A DNA stretch of 64,000 nt from Maylandia zebra (Eukaryota > Chordata > Actinopteri > Cichliformes > Cichlidae), in NCBI RefSeq assembly GCF_041146795.1, contig NC_135170.1:6128033-6192032 (forward strand), written 5' to 3'. The translations under genes and the position numbers were made by a program. The notes beneath the pieces were generated by a model, which was not told the origin of the DNA, made no database searches, and saw only the letters and a program-made list of their open reading frames with translations. Numbering within the stretch: the first letter of the stretch is position 1; every line of letters begins with the position of its first letter. Of this stretch, positions 20,942 to 32,074 are shown one piece after another.

Positions 20942-21569
20942 TAGTGATGTTCGATTCGTGAACGAATCGTTCAATACTCGAGAATCACTTTACTGACTCG
21001 TGAATCATGATTCACAAGCCCAACTGACTCACCCCTGTTGCTGTTAGCAAACTAATTCCATTAGTAGAAATATATCTAGCTTATAATTAAAATTGTGGGG
21101 GGGGAAACAACAGCCAGTTTCGTAACAAAAGCATTTCTGCTCTGAACTGGAAGAAAAACCCCTGAGTAGAAGCTCACATCAAGAAAATAGCTCCTCGGTT
21201 CACAGTAGCATCGCGCTGCTAACATGCTAACACCACATTTGAGCTACTCACTAGTGATGTTCGATTCGTGAACGAATCGTTCAATAATCGAGAATCACTT
21301 TACTGACTCGTGAATCATGATTCACAAGCCCAACTGACTCACTGACTCATCCCTGTTGCTGTTAGCAAACTAATTCCATTAGGAGAAATATATCTAGCTT
21401 ATAATTAAAATTGTGGAGGGAAAAACAACAGCCAGTTTCGTAACAAAAGCATTTCTGCTCTGAACTGGAAGAAAAACCCCTGAGTAGAAGCTCACATCAA
21501 GAAAATATCTCCTCGGTTCACAGTAGCATCGCGCTGCTAACATGCTAACAGCACATTTGAGCTACTCAC
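20942..21569 (+). repeat. 310-bp tandem duplication of the hAT left end
   Basis: Unit 1 (20942-21251) and unit 2 (21252-21569) are almost identical, both opening TAGTGATGTTCGATTCGTGA and ending GAGCTACTCAC. Shorter degenerate repeats of CCCCCTCCCTCCTGTG with AATCA follow to about 21735. The duplication includes the terminal inverted repeat, so unit 2 begins with an internal copy of a transposon end. Confidence 0.85.
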
Positions 21570-21735
21570 CCCCTCCCTTCCTGTGCTGAATCGTAAGCAT
21601 AAGCGAATCACTCAGGACTCGCTAACCCCCTCCCTCCTGTGCTGAATCAAAGAGCGAACGAATCACTCAGGACTCACTAACCCCCTCCCTCCTGTGTTGA
21701 ATCATAGAGCGAGCAAACGAATCACTCACTCACCC

Positions 21736-22603
21736 TGTCACTACCCGATCCGTACCGGAAACCCGATCGGTACCCCGCATGCGCAAATCTTACGTCACTT
21801 CCTCTCTTTGCCAACATTGCGACATTCAATATATTTGAATGATATGGTTAGCGCCCAGTTAGCTCCTAGCATTTCTCTGCAGCTCTGCCTCCTTTTCGAC
21901 TACCAGGACATTTAAACAATGAATAATCCGTATCCGCAACAAATTTTTGCTTTTCTCCTCAACAGAAAGCGTTCCCCAATTGAACAACAGCGCCGTAAAA
22001 TAAGAAGAATGGTGCCTAATGACAGAGTTAATAATACAGACTTTATAATATGTCACGTGAAGATTCAGCAGCCAGATGAAGTGTTTACTGGCAATTGACA
22101 GTGATAGCGGACATTATCATCACTTTTCCAACAATCCTCTCCACACAGACAAGCATAAACACACTCGATTATCACTAAATCAAATTTAACACACATTTGT
22201 AATGACGCTAATTCAGTTTACAATAGGGTTCATTCGCTCAGTCAGCAGGTGGCGGTATCCTCGTACACTGGGGAGTACACTGCCATTAAACGAACAGAAG
22301 AAGAAGAAAACCCCTGCACATGCGCGGTACGGATCGGGTAGACCCGATTTGTACGGTCTGACTTTGCACATGCGCAGTAAGGATCGGGAGTCTCGATCTG
22401 TCACTATCTTTTAATTTTTTTATTTTTGTCTACATTATATTAAATGTTTCATTATCGGAAACATGTTAAGAGATACTTGTTATTCTTAACATCTTAACAG
22501 ATACTCTGACCTGTAACTATCGTAAAATGCTTCGACCGGAAGTAGACACCTTTCGCGCATGCGGGGTACCGATCGGGTTTCCGGTACGGATCGGGTAGTG
22601 ACA
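21736..22603. mobile_element. MITE with perfect 49-bp terminal inverted repeats
   Basis: Left end starts TGTCACTACCCGATCCGTAC and the right end is its exact reverse complement; all 49 bases match. The flanking pentamers are both CACCC (21731-21735 and 22604-22608), a possible 5-bp target-site duplication. The ends are CpG-rich and themselves contain near-palindromes. A degraded internal end-like copy lies at about 22314-22412. No transposase is encoded. The family is not recognised. Confidence 0.75.
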
Positions 22604-24063
22604 CACCCCCTCCCTCCTGGCTCACAGCTTCTTCTTCTTCTTGGTTGGCAACCAATGTTAAGGCGCATTACCGCCCCCTGGCTCACAGCGCAGTGGACAT
22701 TTAGATGAGAAAATATATATTTGACACACTTAAGGAAAATACTAATAAAGTACAAATAAACAAAATAAATGTTTATTAAGCAATTTTGATAAGAAATTGC
22801 TTAATTTTAGAAATGTTTTTGCTCTTTGTTCTCTATAAAATAGTTGTTTTTTTTAATCATTCATGTTAGCAGTGGGATTTACATGAAAAGGGAAACAAAT
22901 TAAGTTTGAGTGAAAATGTAAAATTTTTGCACTCTGTGGTCAACTGACTCAGTGAATCAAATGACTCAAAACACCCGATTCACTTTGGTGAGTGACTCAT
23001 TAACACTAGATTCAGTAAAAAGAATCAAATTTACCATCACTACTGTGTTGCTAGCGGTCACGTAGCACATCATTATATACCAGCTAGCCCAACTTCAGTA
23101 ACCCTACAAACGTCACTGCTGTTTACTTTTCTGTCTTCATTTATGTTGGAAGTGATAACAGAGCTGTACGTTTTAATTTGTTTCCAAAACCCTGCAGTCA
23201 GGACATGCTATATTATATTTAGATAGAAGCTAGCGAGCTAACTTCCTGCTAACTTCTAACTCCGTTAAATGTCATAAATTCCGTTTTCATGGATGCCTGG
23301 ATGTTAAACTCAATTGTTACACCTGGTAGAGCAGAACGCTGATCATTTTATTAAAGATGAAAGACTTTAGACAGTTTTTCAACTCTCAGTAATGCCATAG
23401 TGATCGTTTGATATATGGACCTGCAGCGGAGTTTAGGCGCAGACACGGCTAGTGACGTCAGACTTAACGACTGGATAAGACAAGCCTTTAGCTCCCTTTG
23501 CTCTCAGTACACTTTCCCCATATGGTCGTTTCTTTTAAAATACAACATGATTTTGTCAATCAAAGTCTGTTTTAAAGTCAAAAAAGGACAACGGGGACTA
23601 AGCTTTATCATGTGATCAACAACATTAGGTTACTAGGATGTAATGCCTCAGTTAGGTCGGCCCCTAAATAACCACATCTGATTTCAACACACACCAAGAT
23701 GGTGATGGCAAAACATTTATTTTGAGGGTTCACAAAAAAGGTGTCCATTTTTATATACAGTCTACGATTTTATAGTATCTACGCAGACGCATGCTTGATT
23801 TATTGTAACTAGCAGTAACTAATTTCTACTGTGCAATTTCTGATGAGGCTTTGGTGAGCTTCAGAAATTACAAGTGAGCCAACATTTTGGCACAGCACTG
23901 TAAATGTGCTGTCAAGTTGACTGTGTTTTATTTTACAGAATAAACGATAATTCACTGCATAAGTGAAGAAAAGCCACAAAATGTTGAATAATGTGTAATG
24001 TTGGAATTTATATTTGCATATATGAGGATTAAAATGTTTTGTCTTCTTGTTTGTGCACAACAA

Positions 24064-24238
24064 TTTCAGCACATTATGCAATCAAGAGGTTAAATACCCA
24101 GCATCCATTCACCAGGAGGACTGCACAGTCCCTGAATTCAAGGTCATTATAACAAGCTGCACTGCTGCAGTGATGTTATTGGGCCTACAGATTTTTGCTT
24201 TGTTATGTGTTAAGCCTTTACTGAACTCAGACAACTGA
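24064..24238 (+). pseudogene. Candidate membrane-protein exon fragment
   Basis: After an AATTTCAG acceptor-like site, the frame reads LCNQEVKYPASIHQEDCTVP, then FKVIITSCTAAVMLLGLQIF continuing ALLCVKPLL to a stop. Cysteines followed by a terminal hydrophobic segment and a short tail resemble the last exon of a tetraspanin-like protein. No partner exons were found on either side, so it may be a relic or chance. Confidence 0.2.
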
Positions 24239-25205
24239 GAGCAGGCAGAAAATGAAGAGGATAGAGAGAGAAGGGCATAGGATCAAGAGATTAAACCAGA
24301 CTCAGACCCACATGGAGAGCTGGATATTGTTCATGTTTAATTATCACTTTTTTTGTTTTTAGGTACCCATGTTAGACACAAGACAACAAGGAAAAGAGCA
24401 CAAAGACAGCCTCCAAAATTCCTTCCTGATTGATTGAGGAACCTTCACAGGCTAAATGTGGGCAGAACGGATAAGGAAGCAGAACCATCACGTTTCACAG
24501 ACTGTATATAAAATAATGTGTTTTATATCACCTGCTGGTTTGTCACTGCTTCTAAAGGCACAGTGGCTGTTTGATAAAACCAGAAATAGATTAGATGACA
24601 TCATATTAAGAGAATATATATAAGATGATCGAAAAGAAAGAGAAAAAAAAGAACCCTTGGACACTGCTAGCATCATTGACAGGTTTTTGACGGGGCTCCC
24701 ACACAAACGCAAAGCTGGAGATGAAGCATCGCCAAATATGTTTCCAAACCAACTTCCTTCCAAGCCAAATGCTAGTAAATATGCTGAAGCTTATCTTCCC
24801 TTTGGCTTCACCTGCACAAGTGCCAGGTAGGTCTCTGCGACAGAATTAGTTTCCCTTTCGTCGGGAGCATGCTCTGTGCTCTCGAAATTACGGACTAACA
24901 GTATCCCACAGTTGTTTTTGAATCCATTTTGCACACAGAGGCATTTTTTTGAGAAATGTATTGATATCAATGTTGAATATTATTACACAGGAAAAAAACA
25001 ACTACACATAAAATAATTACACTGTGACGCCTCTGCCTTTCTAAATTGGGGGACAGTAACTGCGTGTGTATAGAGTGTAAAACTGTAGATAGTCAGATTA
25101 ACAGTATTTTGTCTCTATCTGCCATTCTGCAATTCATCTCATGCAAACAATAACGTGACGCACAGCGTGACGTGAAAAAAGGCACATACCTTTGAGTTGC
25201 ATGAC

Positions 25206-25350
25206 GAACTCTGTATTCCCGGTCCACACGTAAACGCTAAAAACGGCGTTTAAAAAAAAAAATCTCAGTTTTCGGTGATTCGAAATGCCGTTTACGTGTG
25301 GACGAAAGGTTCGAACAGCGGCGTTTTCAAAAATACCCGTTTAAGTGTGG
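25206..25350. repeat. Inverted repeat with GTTTACGTGTGGAC arms
   Basis: GTCCACACGTAAACG at 25209 is mirrored by CGTTTACGTGTGGACG near 25290, and a third partial copy (TTTAAGTGTGGACG) follows. This arm sequence is typical of a palindromic fish MITE. The outer limits are not clear. Confidence 0.5.
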
Positions 25351-26159
25351 ACGTAGAGTAAAAGAGTTAGTAGTGGGGGGGGCGGCGAACATTTTTCTTG
25401 TAAAACAAAGTAGCCTAAAATTTCTATCAGTGCCAAACTCACATTAGTTCACCAATGTGTATTATTAATTTCCACAATGAAATAAGGTGTAGCGTAAAAA
25501 TAAAATAATGCAATCTTAATTTCTTGTTTTAATTAAAATAAATGTTACATTCAAAAGTATAAAAAATGGTCATCTTTAAGTTAAAATAAAAATAATGAAA
25601 AGATGCAGCTGGTTTACCCTTTTCTTCTTCCTTTACTACATGTCCCATGTAAACTATGAGCTTCAACTCCTCCCTTCTGTTTCCTTGACTTTGCTACTTC
25701 GGACTTCTGCATCTCCTAAGATGTGTTACAATTTACCTGATTGGTCTATGTGTTTCTCTGTGTTATTTGGACTCGGTGCTTTGTTCGACTGCTGTATGTA
25801 TAGAATAATGTAAAGAAAAACGCTGCCCAGATTAAAATCGACGATACATCAAAATCAAGTAATTAATATGAATCCGTAAATAACGTAAATTAAAAATATG
25901 TTTAAACAACTGTTATTTTATAGTTGTCTAATAACTGCCCTCTTGACTCTCCCTCTTCCTGAGGTGGATTTTTAAGGTCAATTGCACTTTTTACCTGTAT
26001 AAATAAAGGATGTAGCGTCGCTTTTGCAAAAAACTGGTTGCATCTTCTACCTTGTAACTAGTGTGATTTTTTGGGCTGAAAATTACTTAATATAATTAAT
26101 GACAGATATGTTTGGGAGCTTATAGGCCAACAAGTCATTTACAACGGTTTAAATACAGG

Positions 26160-26534
26160 CAATCATCTTTTTTTGGCAGACTACCATTATTTGGCACCGC
26201 CTGGCTGCGTCCACCTATCGGTGGCCTAGGATCTATAGCGTCATCGGTTGCTTGATAGCGAAACAGCCAATCACCGTAGAGTTACAGGGTAGTCGCATAC
26301 GTATTCTTGCGCGATGACGTTGTTGAAGAAAAAAACACTTAGAACGTGTGTAAACGGAAATGGTGAATTGTTGTGGACAGTACACGTTGTGGGGCGAGAG
26401 AGGAGAGAAATGGGACAAAATCAAACTCCGTCCTAATGTTTTGCTCAGCGCTGCCGTGTGAGTTAGAAGGAGCCTAAAGAGAATCGACGCTAATGCAGAC
26501 CTGCTAGCTGGGAGCTAGCAACCAGCAGAGGAAG
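26160..26534 (+). promoter_or_regulatory. CpG-richer promoter-like region, possible pex12 5' exon
   Basis: Relative to its AT-rich surroundings this stretch is richer in CpG, contains a CCAAT box within AGCCAATCACCG (about 26268), and ends in a strong splice donor AGGAAG|GTACGTG at 26534/26535. An acceptor TTTGTGCAG|C lies at 30299/30300, five bases before the pex12 ATG. A non-coding pex12 first exon here, with the transposon stack as its intron, is possible. It is an inference from these signals only. Confidence 0.3.
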
Positions 26535-27061
26535 GTACGTGTGACCACAGAAATAAAGTAGTGAAAAGTAAATGCTACCCCGCGCCGTCAGTACTTCTTA
26601 CTGTTTAGTCTATTAAACTGTGTTAAACTGGTAATAGCACCTGTCCAGTGCTTTACTTACCTGGCGTTAGCACTGAGTAAGATGCGACACTAGCTGGTGT
26701 TTACCAGCCGTCATTTCAAAACGTCACTGACATATTAAGTGTTTCACAAATGCTCATATACGCGGCTTGCGTTTTAAAGACTTTAGAGTGTTGCACTGAA
26801 GACACCTGGGCCGTTTAACGACACATGCAGCCTTCAGGGACAACTCACGCTGAAGTAGGTCATGCCAGCTTTGCACCTTGTACCTCGGTTCTAAGTTCAT
26901 GCAGCAGCCGCGTGTATCCGTCATGTTGCTTACTGAATCTCTGTAAGGGAGACAAGATAAGTGTGAATCACAAAGCCCCGATAGAAACCTCCTTTTTTGT
27001 GCTCCAGCCACCTTAAAATAGTTCCTAAGACTCATTTGGGCAGCAATTTTCAAACTTGAAT

Positions 27062-28512
27062 TAGGGCTGCTCGATTATGGCAAAAATGATAATCACGATT
27101 ATTTTCACTGAAATTAAGATCTCGATTATTTGACGATATTCATTTAACCCTTTAAGACCTACCATAGAACCAAGTCCTCCAGAGCTTTTTTTTTTTTTTT
27201 TTTTTTTTACATGCTGTAGTGCCATTTTTGGGAGCATTTCAAGTTGCTATATATCAATACAACTGTCATAGCCCATATTTTAATAATATGTATGCATTAA
27301 GTCCAGAGTAACTACATTAATTGCAAAAAAGTGCAATAAACTACAAAAAAATTGAAAATCGTTTTTGTTTTGTTTTTTACATATATTTCTACTTGGGGAA
27401 ATTTAAGAGGTTTATCCCTCAAAACTTTAAATACAAAAAAGTTGCAAAAAATAGTTTCCCACCACAGGAAATTTATTTTGAGTGTCTTCATAGTTTTATT
27501 TTGGAGATACAGCAATTTTTATATACTGCAGGAAAAACAAAAAACAATCCTATGATGCAAATTTGCAAAGAAATCAGCAGGTGCATCAAAATAAACTATT
27601 TCCAGCAGTGCAATTCGAGTTCTAAGCATTCCAGAAACAAGTCAAACATGACTTATAAAAACACCAGTATAGGCTTTTAAGGCCTACAAGTAAAAAACTA
27701 AATTTTCCGCGAAAAATGACGTCACTTCCGGTTTCGGACAAGAAATGGCGGACATGCGATAGTTCGCGTTGACGTCTTTTTCAATGTGGGAAGTGTTACG
27801 AACAGCTGATCAGATCGGCAAAGCGTGTTTCTGGAATATTATGTTTTTGTTCCTGCAAGCGCTTTTCATGCAGTTTTTGCAAAGCTTTATGTGGAAGCAA
27901 ACCGTGACCGAGGACAAGCTGATGGCATAAGATGTAAGTACAACTCCTCCGATTTCATATGCAAAACAAATTATTGCGCTAGCTTACGCAGCTCCGGTTC
28001 TACAGGGATTTAAAGGGTTAACAATAACAATGTATTGAATAATGACTTTAAAAAATAATATAAAATAGTGTGCAAATACTGATTACAGTGCAAATGTTTG
28101 CAATATAAAAAATAAATGAAAAATGTAAACATCTATGTTTAGTGAACTTTGCAGTGTTGCTCTGTGGTGCAGCTACGACACTGTAGCAAAGTTTACACAC
28201 TATGTCTACTTGACCCACGTCTCGACTCCGCGAACCCAGAACCCACTGAAGTTTTTTTTACCTCTCTTTTCAACCAATGGCAGTCACTCTCCTCTCCAAA
28301 TAACTTCTGCATAGCTTTCCGAGCTTCCCTTGGGTCCTCTTAATTGTTGTGACGCGTGTTCGAAATGCAGAGAGGTGCGCTCGATTTGCCACACGGAGCA
28401 GCGCCAGAGTAAAGCACGAGGGAGGGGCTAATAATCGGCTCAGTCATTTTTAATGATCGTTGAAAGCCCAGATCGTAATCGTGATTAAAATTCGATTAAT
28501 TGAGCAGCCCTA
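27062..28512. mobile_element. hAT element with perfect 8-bp TSD, split by piggyBac-like insert
   Basis: Termini are TAGGGCTGCTCGATTATGG and its diverged inverse TTAATTGAGCAGCCCTA. The 8-mer ACTTGAAT occurs exactly on both sides (27054-27061 and 28513-28520). No transposase is visible. A younger element, 27148-28017, sits near its left end. Confidence 0.82.
27148..28017. mobile_element. piggyBac-like MITE with TTAA target sites
   Basis: Begins CCCTTTAAGACC and ends GGATTTAAAGGG, flanked on both sides by TTAA (27144-27147 and 28018-28021), the strict target of piggyBac transposases. The inner ends both carry TAGAACC-type motifs in inverse orientation. It has no transposase. It lies inside the hAT element at 27062-28512 and so is younger. 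Confidence 0.8.
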
Positions 28513-29074
28513 ACTTGAATAAATTTTAGTTTTAGTGAGCGCCGGGACATAAAAACTGCACAATTGCCCCTCAAACGGGAATTAAAACTGTTTAAACGTG
28601 ACTGACTGACAGATTTCAAGTTAATATTAGTCGTGAGATTCCCAAGAAAGTGCATTTCAAGCTGTTCCTCAAACGCAGCACCACATGGTGATTTTCTTCT
28701 ACCATGCCAGTGTAAACCCTGCTTTGCGCTCTGTGTTCAAAGATTAACAGAAAGGTGGAAGTAGGGCTGGGCCATATTATACCATTCACGGTAATACCGG
28801 TATAATGTTAGGCAACGATAGGAAAATGAAATATCGCGATAGAATGGGAGTAAAACGCGCATGCACAGTGCCTTTGTTTTCATACGCACATGGCCGATTG
28901 TTGAGTGAAACAGATGAACCAGAATTGGTTTGTAAAAATGGTGCAACTTCCGTGATGTGGAACTGGTTTGGTGTTTGTCCGTCAGATACACAACAAAGCA
29001 CATTTTTTTGCAGAACATGCAAGCGGCCGTTGTTATTGTCATATTTGTCGGACTAAGATGCTCTTAAATCTGGG

Positions 29075-29690
29075 AGTAATCTGGGTCCTAAACTCCGTAT
29101 GTTTCAGGTCAAACAACACTGCAGCATCACTTAGAGTTAAAAACTGTCTAAATTCTTTCATCTTTAATAAAACGATCAGCATTGCTGCTTTACCAGGTGT
29201 AACTATAAAGTTTAACTTCCAGGCATCCATGAAAACAAAAGTTATTACATTTAACGGAGTTAGAAGTTAGCAGGAAGCTAGCGGAAGTTAGCTCGCTAGT
29301 TTCGCTAGTTACCTAAGCATGATATAGCATGTTCTGACTGAGAGATTTCTGAAAAAAATCAAACGTACAGCTCTGCTATCACTTCCAACATAAATGAAGA
29401 CAGGAAACTAAACAGCAGTGACGTTTGTAGGGTTACTGAAGTTGGGCTAGCTGGTATATAATGATGTGCTACGTGATCGCTAGCGACACAGCTATGTTAG
29501 CATAACATAAGCAGTGAAGCTGGAGGACGAACACTAACACTTTTCCACTTATAAAAGTTAATGTGAAGGTTCTTCATGGTTAGAGACAAATGCAATCGCA
29601 TGGCAGGATGCTGTAAACGGACCAAACTTCAGTCAGGAGAACAACTGAGATAATCCATCCACAATACCAGGTTAGTCATTAATATACTGC
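29075..29690 (+). repeat. Repeat copy B with the empty hAT site
   Basis: Reverse-complement partner of copy A (20757-23450). At 29484-29491 the bases CGACACAG continue uninterrupted from TAGCGATCACG-type flank (reverse strand), whereas copy A is split here by a 2.1-kb element with a duplicated 8-mer. Confidence 0.75.
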
Positions 29691-29698
29691 AACAACAT

Positions 29699-29773
29699 GG
29701 GAAAAGAGCAGCTGCCAGAGAATTCAACATTAATGAATCAATGGTACAGAAGTGGAGGAAGCAAGAAGAATGA
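29699..29773 (+). pseudogene. Fossil pogo/Tigger transposase N-terminal fragment
   Basis: The frame reads KRAAAREFNINESMVQKWRK followed by a few residues and TGA. This is the helix-turn-helix (CENP-B N-terminal type) that opens pogo-clade transposases. Downstream, TGCCTTATAATCCCGTGCAC and CTTATGGTCCAAAAAATACG (29819-29861) look like the terminal region of the same kind of element. It is a non-autonomous relic. Confidence 0.65.
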
Positions 29774-30304
29774 GTTTAATAAAGTTTGATTTATCTGACT
29801 GCTTTGTTTCGCTTAATGTGCCTTATAATCCCGTGCACCTTATGGTCCAAAAAATACGTACTGCACACTGCAGTTTAATGTTGCAAAGCACCTCTTTTTA
29901 ACTTCAGTGGATATTATACATGGTTATGCTCAGGATATGTCAGCCCATTTCTACTGGAAATGCCTTTTGGTTAAACTTTCAGCAAGGAATTTGCATTTGC
30001 ACTGTTACATTTTTATAAAGCTTTAATGTACATAAAAACCAGCTTCTTGTTTAAGTGAAAATAAATGGAAGGTTGTCTTTTTGCGCTAGTAATGTTGTGG
30101 AGTTGTATTTTGTCTCGCATCAATTATATCGTCTGTTATATCGTTATCGCAAATTTTCCAATATATATCGTGATAAATATTTTTGGCCATATCGCCCTGC
30201 TCTAGGTGGAAGATACAGATGGAAGAGTCTCTCAGTCTGGACTTGAGTGCAGTGGTCATACAAAAGGCAGTAAAAGGTAACTGTGCTGTGTTTGTGCAGC
30301 AGCC

Positions 30305-31958
30305 ATGGCTGAGGCCGGAGCCCATCTCACATCCACGGTTGTCAGTGAGCAGCCATCAGTGTTTGAAGTCCTGGCACAGGAGTCTTTGATGGAGGCGGTC
30401 AGACCGGCACTGAAACATGCAGTCAAAGTGAGCGTGTGTGTGTGGTGGTACTTATACTTTCCATAGATCAGTGTTAGGGTTCTAACAGCCTAGCTCCTGG
30501 TGTCCTTTCCAGGTTCTGGCAGAGTCCAACCCATCCCGCTTTGGCTTCCTGTGGCGATGCTTTGATGAGCTCTACCTGCTGCTGGACCTCCTCCTTCAGA
30601 ACCACTTCCTGTCTAACTGCAGTGCCTCCTTCTCGGAGAACTTCTACGGACTGAAAAGAGTTTCAGGCAGGCAGAGACTTCCTGTGCGCCTCGGGATGAC
30701 CAGGACATCCCGCTGGTGGTCTCTTCTTCTTCTGTGCCTGCTGCCATACCTGCAGGCCAAGCTAGAGGCTACATTGGCACGGCAGAGGGATGAGGAGGAT
30801 TTCTCCATCCGGTTGGCGCAGACGAGGAGCCAGAGGCTGTACCGGGCGGCCGTAGCAGCATATCCGTACGTCAGCTCAGCCTGGCAGACCTGGATCTTCT
30901 GTCAGCAGCTGCTGTTTGTCTTTGGAGTCTCCAGGACCCACAGTCCTCTCCTGTGGCTGGCCGGGGTCAGACTGGAACGACTTAACACTCAAGATATCAG
31001 AGACATGGAGTGGAAAGCCAGGACTCCCGGGAGACCAGCTGGAGGAAGGTACAGCTCGCAAACTCCTTGCTGTCTCTGTTTTTACCCACAGTGGTGTCCT
31101 AACAGGTGTGCTTTGTACCCGGATAGATCACCAGTTGCAGATTCTAAACTGAAGGAAGTTTTTCATGCAGCCTGTTTAACTCTATGTTGCTGATACAACG
31201 TTCCATGCATTAAAGTGCATTTAGTCAGTGATGTAAAAACCACAAAACTGTTGTGTCCTTATGGTCCAAGCCTGTCTGCTGGGATGGCTCAGATCCAACA
31301 CATTAGAAAACAGATGTTTTTCACAGAGAATATTCAGACAGTGAGATTAATTTCACTTTGTTTGGCCAAAGGTTTAAGTACTTTAAACACTTATCAAGTT
31401 TAATGTTTGCTGATGTGCACTGTGTGGCTTTAGCTCATTTGGTGAATTGATTTGAGGCCACACAAACATACACTCAGTGATATTTTTTACAGTTCTTGAA
31501 TGAGGAATGTCATAAAAAAAAAACATTGCTAAACACCCACAATGCATTGTTTCTGTGTTCACAGCGTGATGCAGAGAGCGTGGTGGATGATGTCACAAGC
31601 AGCGAGGGGCATGGCTGTGTCTGTCTCCTCTTCCCTCTCTATGGGTGTTTTCTTCCTGCAGTTCCTGGAGTGGTGGTACTCGTCGGAGAACCTCAGCACA
31701 GTGAAAGCTCTCACCTCCCTGCCGGCTCCTCCACCCCCGCTCCACCTGCAGCAGGATCAGGGCGGGCTGGGCTCAGAAAGCAGGAACTGTCCTCTGTGCA
31801 GGAAGCCCCACACCAATGCCACCGTGCTGTCCACCTCGGGCTTCGTGTTCTGTTACCGCTGCATTTACACATACGTGAAAAGTAACCACCGCTGCCCAGT
31901 CACCGGATATCCCACCGAACTGCAACACCTCATCAAGATCTACTCACCAGAGAGCTAA
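30305..31958 (+). CDS. pex12: Peroxisome assembly protein 12 (RING-type)
   Basis: Three coding exons (30305-30427, 30513-31048, 31565-31958) join in frame to 350 codons plus stop; the human protein has 359. The start MAEAGAH and the early stretch [27 protein letters not shown] match the known PEX12 N-terminus, and GCAGCCATGG is a good Kozak context. The middle has hydrophobic membrane segments ([26 protein letters not shown]). The C-terminus is the RING-like domain [40 protein letters not shown] with five cysteines, one zinc-binding face as in other PEX12 proteins. PEX12 forms the PEX2-PEX10-PEX12 ubiquitin ligase in the peroxisomal membrane that marks the import receptor PEX5 for recycling. 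A MITE-derived hAT ends 100 bp upstream. No disabling change is seen. Confidence 0.95.
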
Positions 31959-32068
31959 AGCATCAAGCAGTCAAAGCAGACAAGATCAACTGTGTGAGAG
32001 ATGATATACAGACACAATATGAAAATTATATTTGAGGGATATTCACAGCTGTTTTCCTTTTTCTATAC

Positions 32069-32074
32069 AATAAA
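32069..32074 (+). terminator. Polyadenylation signal of pex12
   Basis: AATAAA 111 bp after the pex12 stop codon on the coding strand, in a typical position for a short 3' UTR. Confidence 0.7.

Larger units (their letters stand above)
20942..23042. mobile_element. hAT-type element with 8-bp TSD and a known empty site
   Basis: Ends are TAGTGATG...CATCACTA. The flanking 8-mers are CTGTGTCG (20934-20941) and CTGTGTTG (23043-23050), one mismatch, as expected for hAT target-site duplication. The related unoccupied sequence at 29484-29491 (reverse complement) has CTGTGTCG once, directly continuing into CTAGCG, which confirms the insertion boundaries. No transposase frame is seen. The element contains a tandemly duplicated left end and a second TIR element nested at 21736-22603. 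Confidence 0.8.
20757..23450 (-). repeat. Repeat copy A (split), inverted relative to copy B
   Basis: The two flanks 20757-20941 and 23043-23450, joined across the insertion and reverse-complemented, match 29075-29690 with modest divergence. Shared stretches include GGATGGATTATCTCAG, AGCATCCTGCC and the block around CTAGCG(A/G)TCACGTAGCAC. See copy B. Confidence 0.75.
20470..23765. mobile_element. Composite TIR transposon relic, host of later insertions
   Basis: The left part reads CTGTGGATATAAAAACTAG and later CTATCCGGTCGTTAAGT. The right part carries the inverted partners, rc GACTGTATATAAAAATGG and rc CTTATCCAGTCGTTAAGT. These diverged inverted ends suggest one old DNA transposon of about 1.2 kb that was later split by the 2.1-kb element at 20942-23042. 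The exact termini and family are uncertain. Confidence 0.45.
23770..26150. other. Intergenic DNA with scattered repeat fragments
   Basis: Mostly AT-rich. It contains the weak candidate exon at 24064-24238 and the inverted repeat at 25206-25350. No other gene or element could be bounded. Confidence 0.35.
28762..30204. mobile_element. hAT element with perfect 8-bp TSD carrying other repeats
   Basis: Starts TAGGGCTGGGCCATATTATA and ends in the inverse GGCCATATCGCCCTGCTCTA. The 8-mer GGTGGAAG flanks both sides (28754-28761 and 30205-30212). Inside are repeat copy B and a pogo/Tigger transposase fragment. The right end stops only 100 bp before the pex12 start codon. Confidence 0.8.

Noticed and set aside
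30876..31152. Frames on both strands inside pex12
   Set aside because: Shadows of pex12 exon 2; the pex12 frame has homology and spliced continuity.
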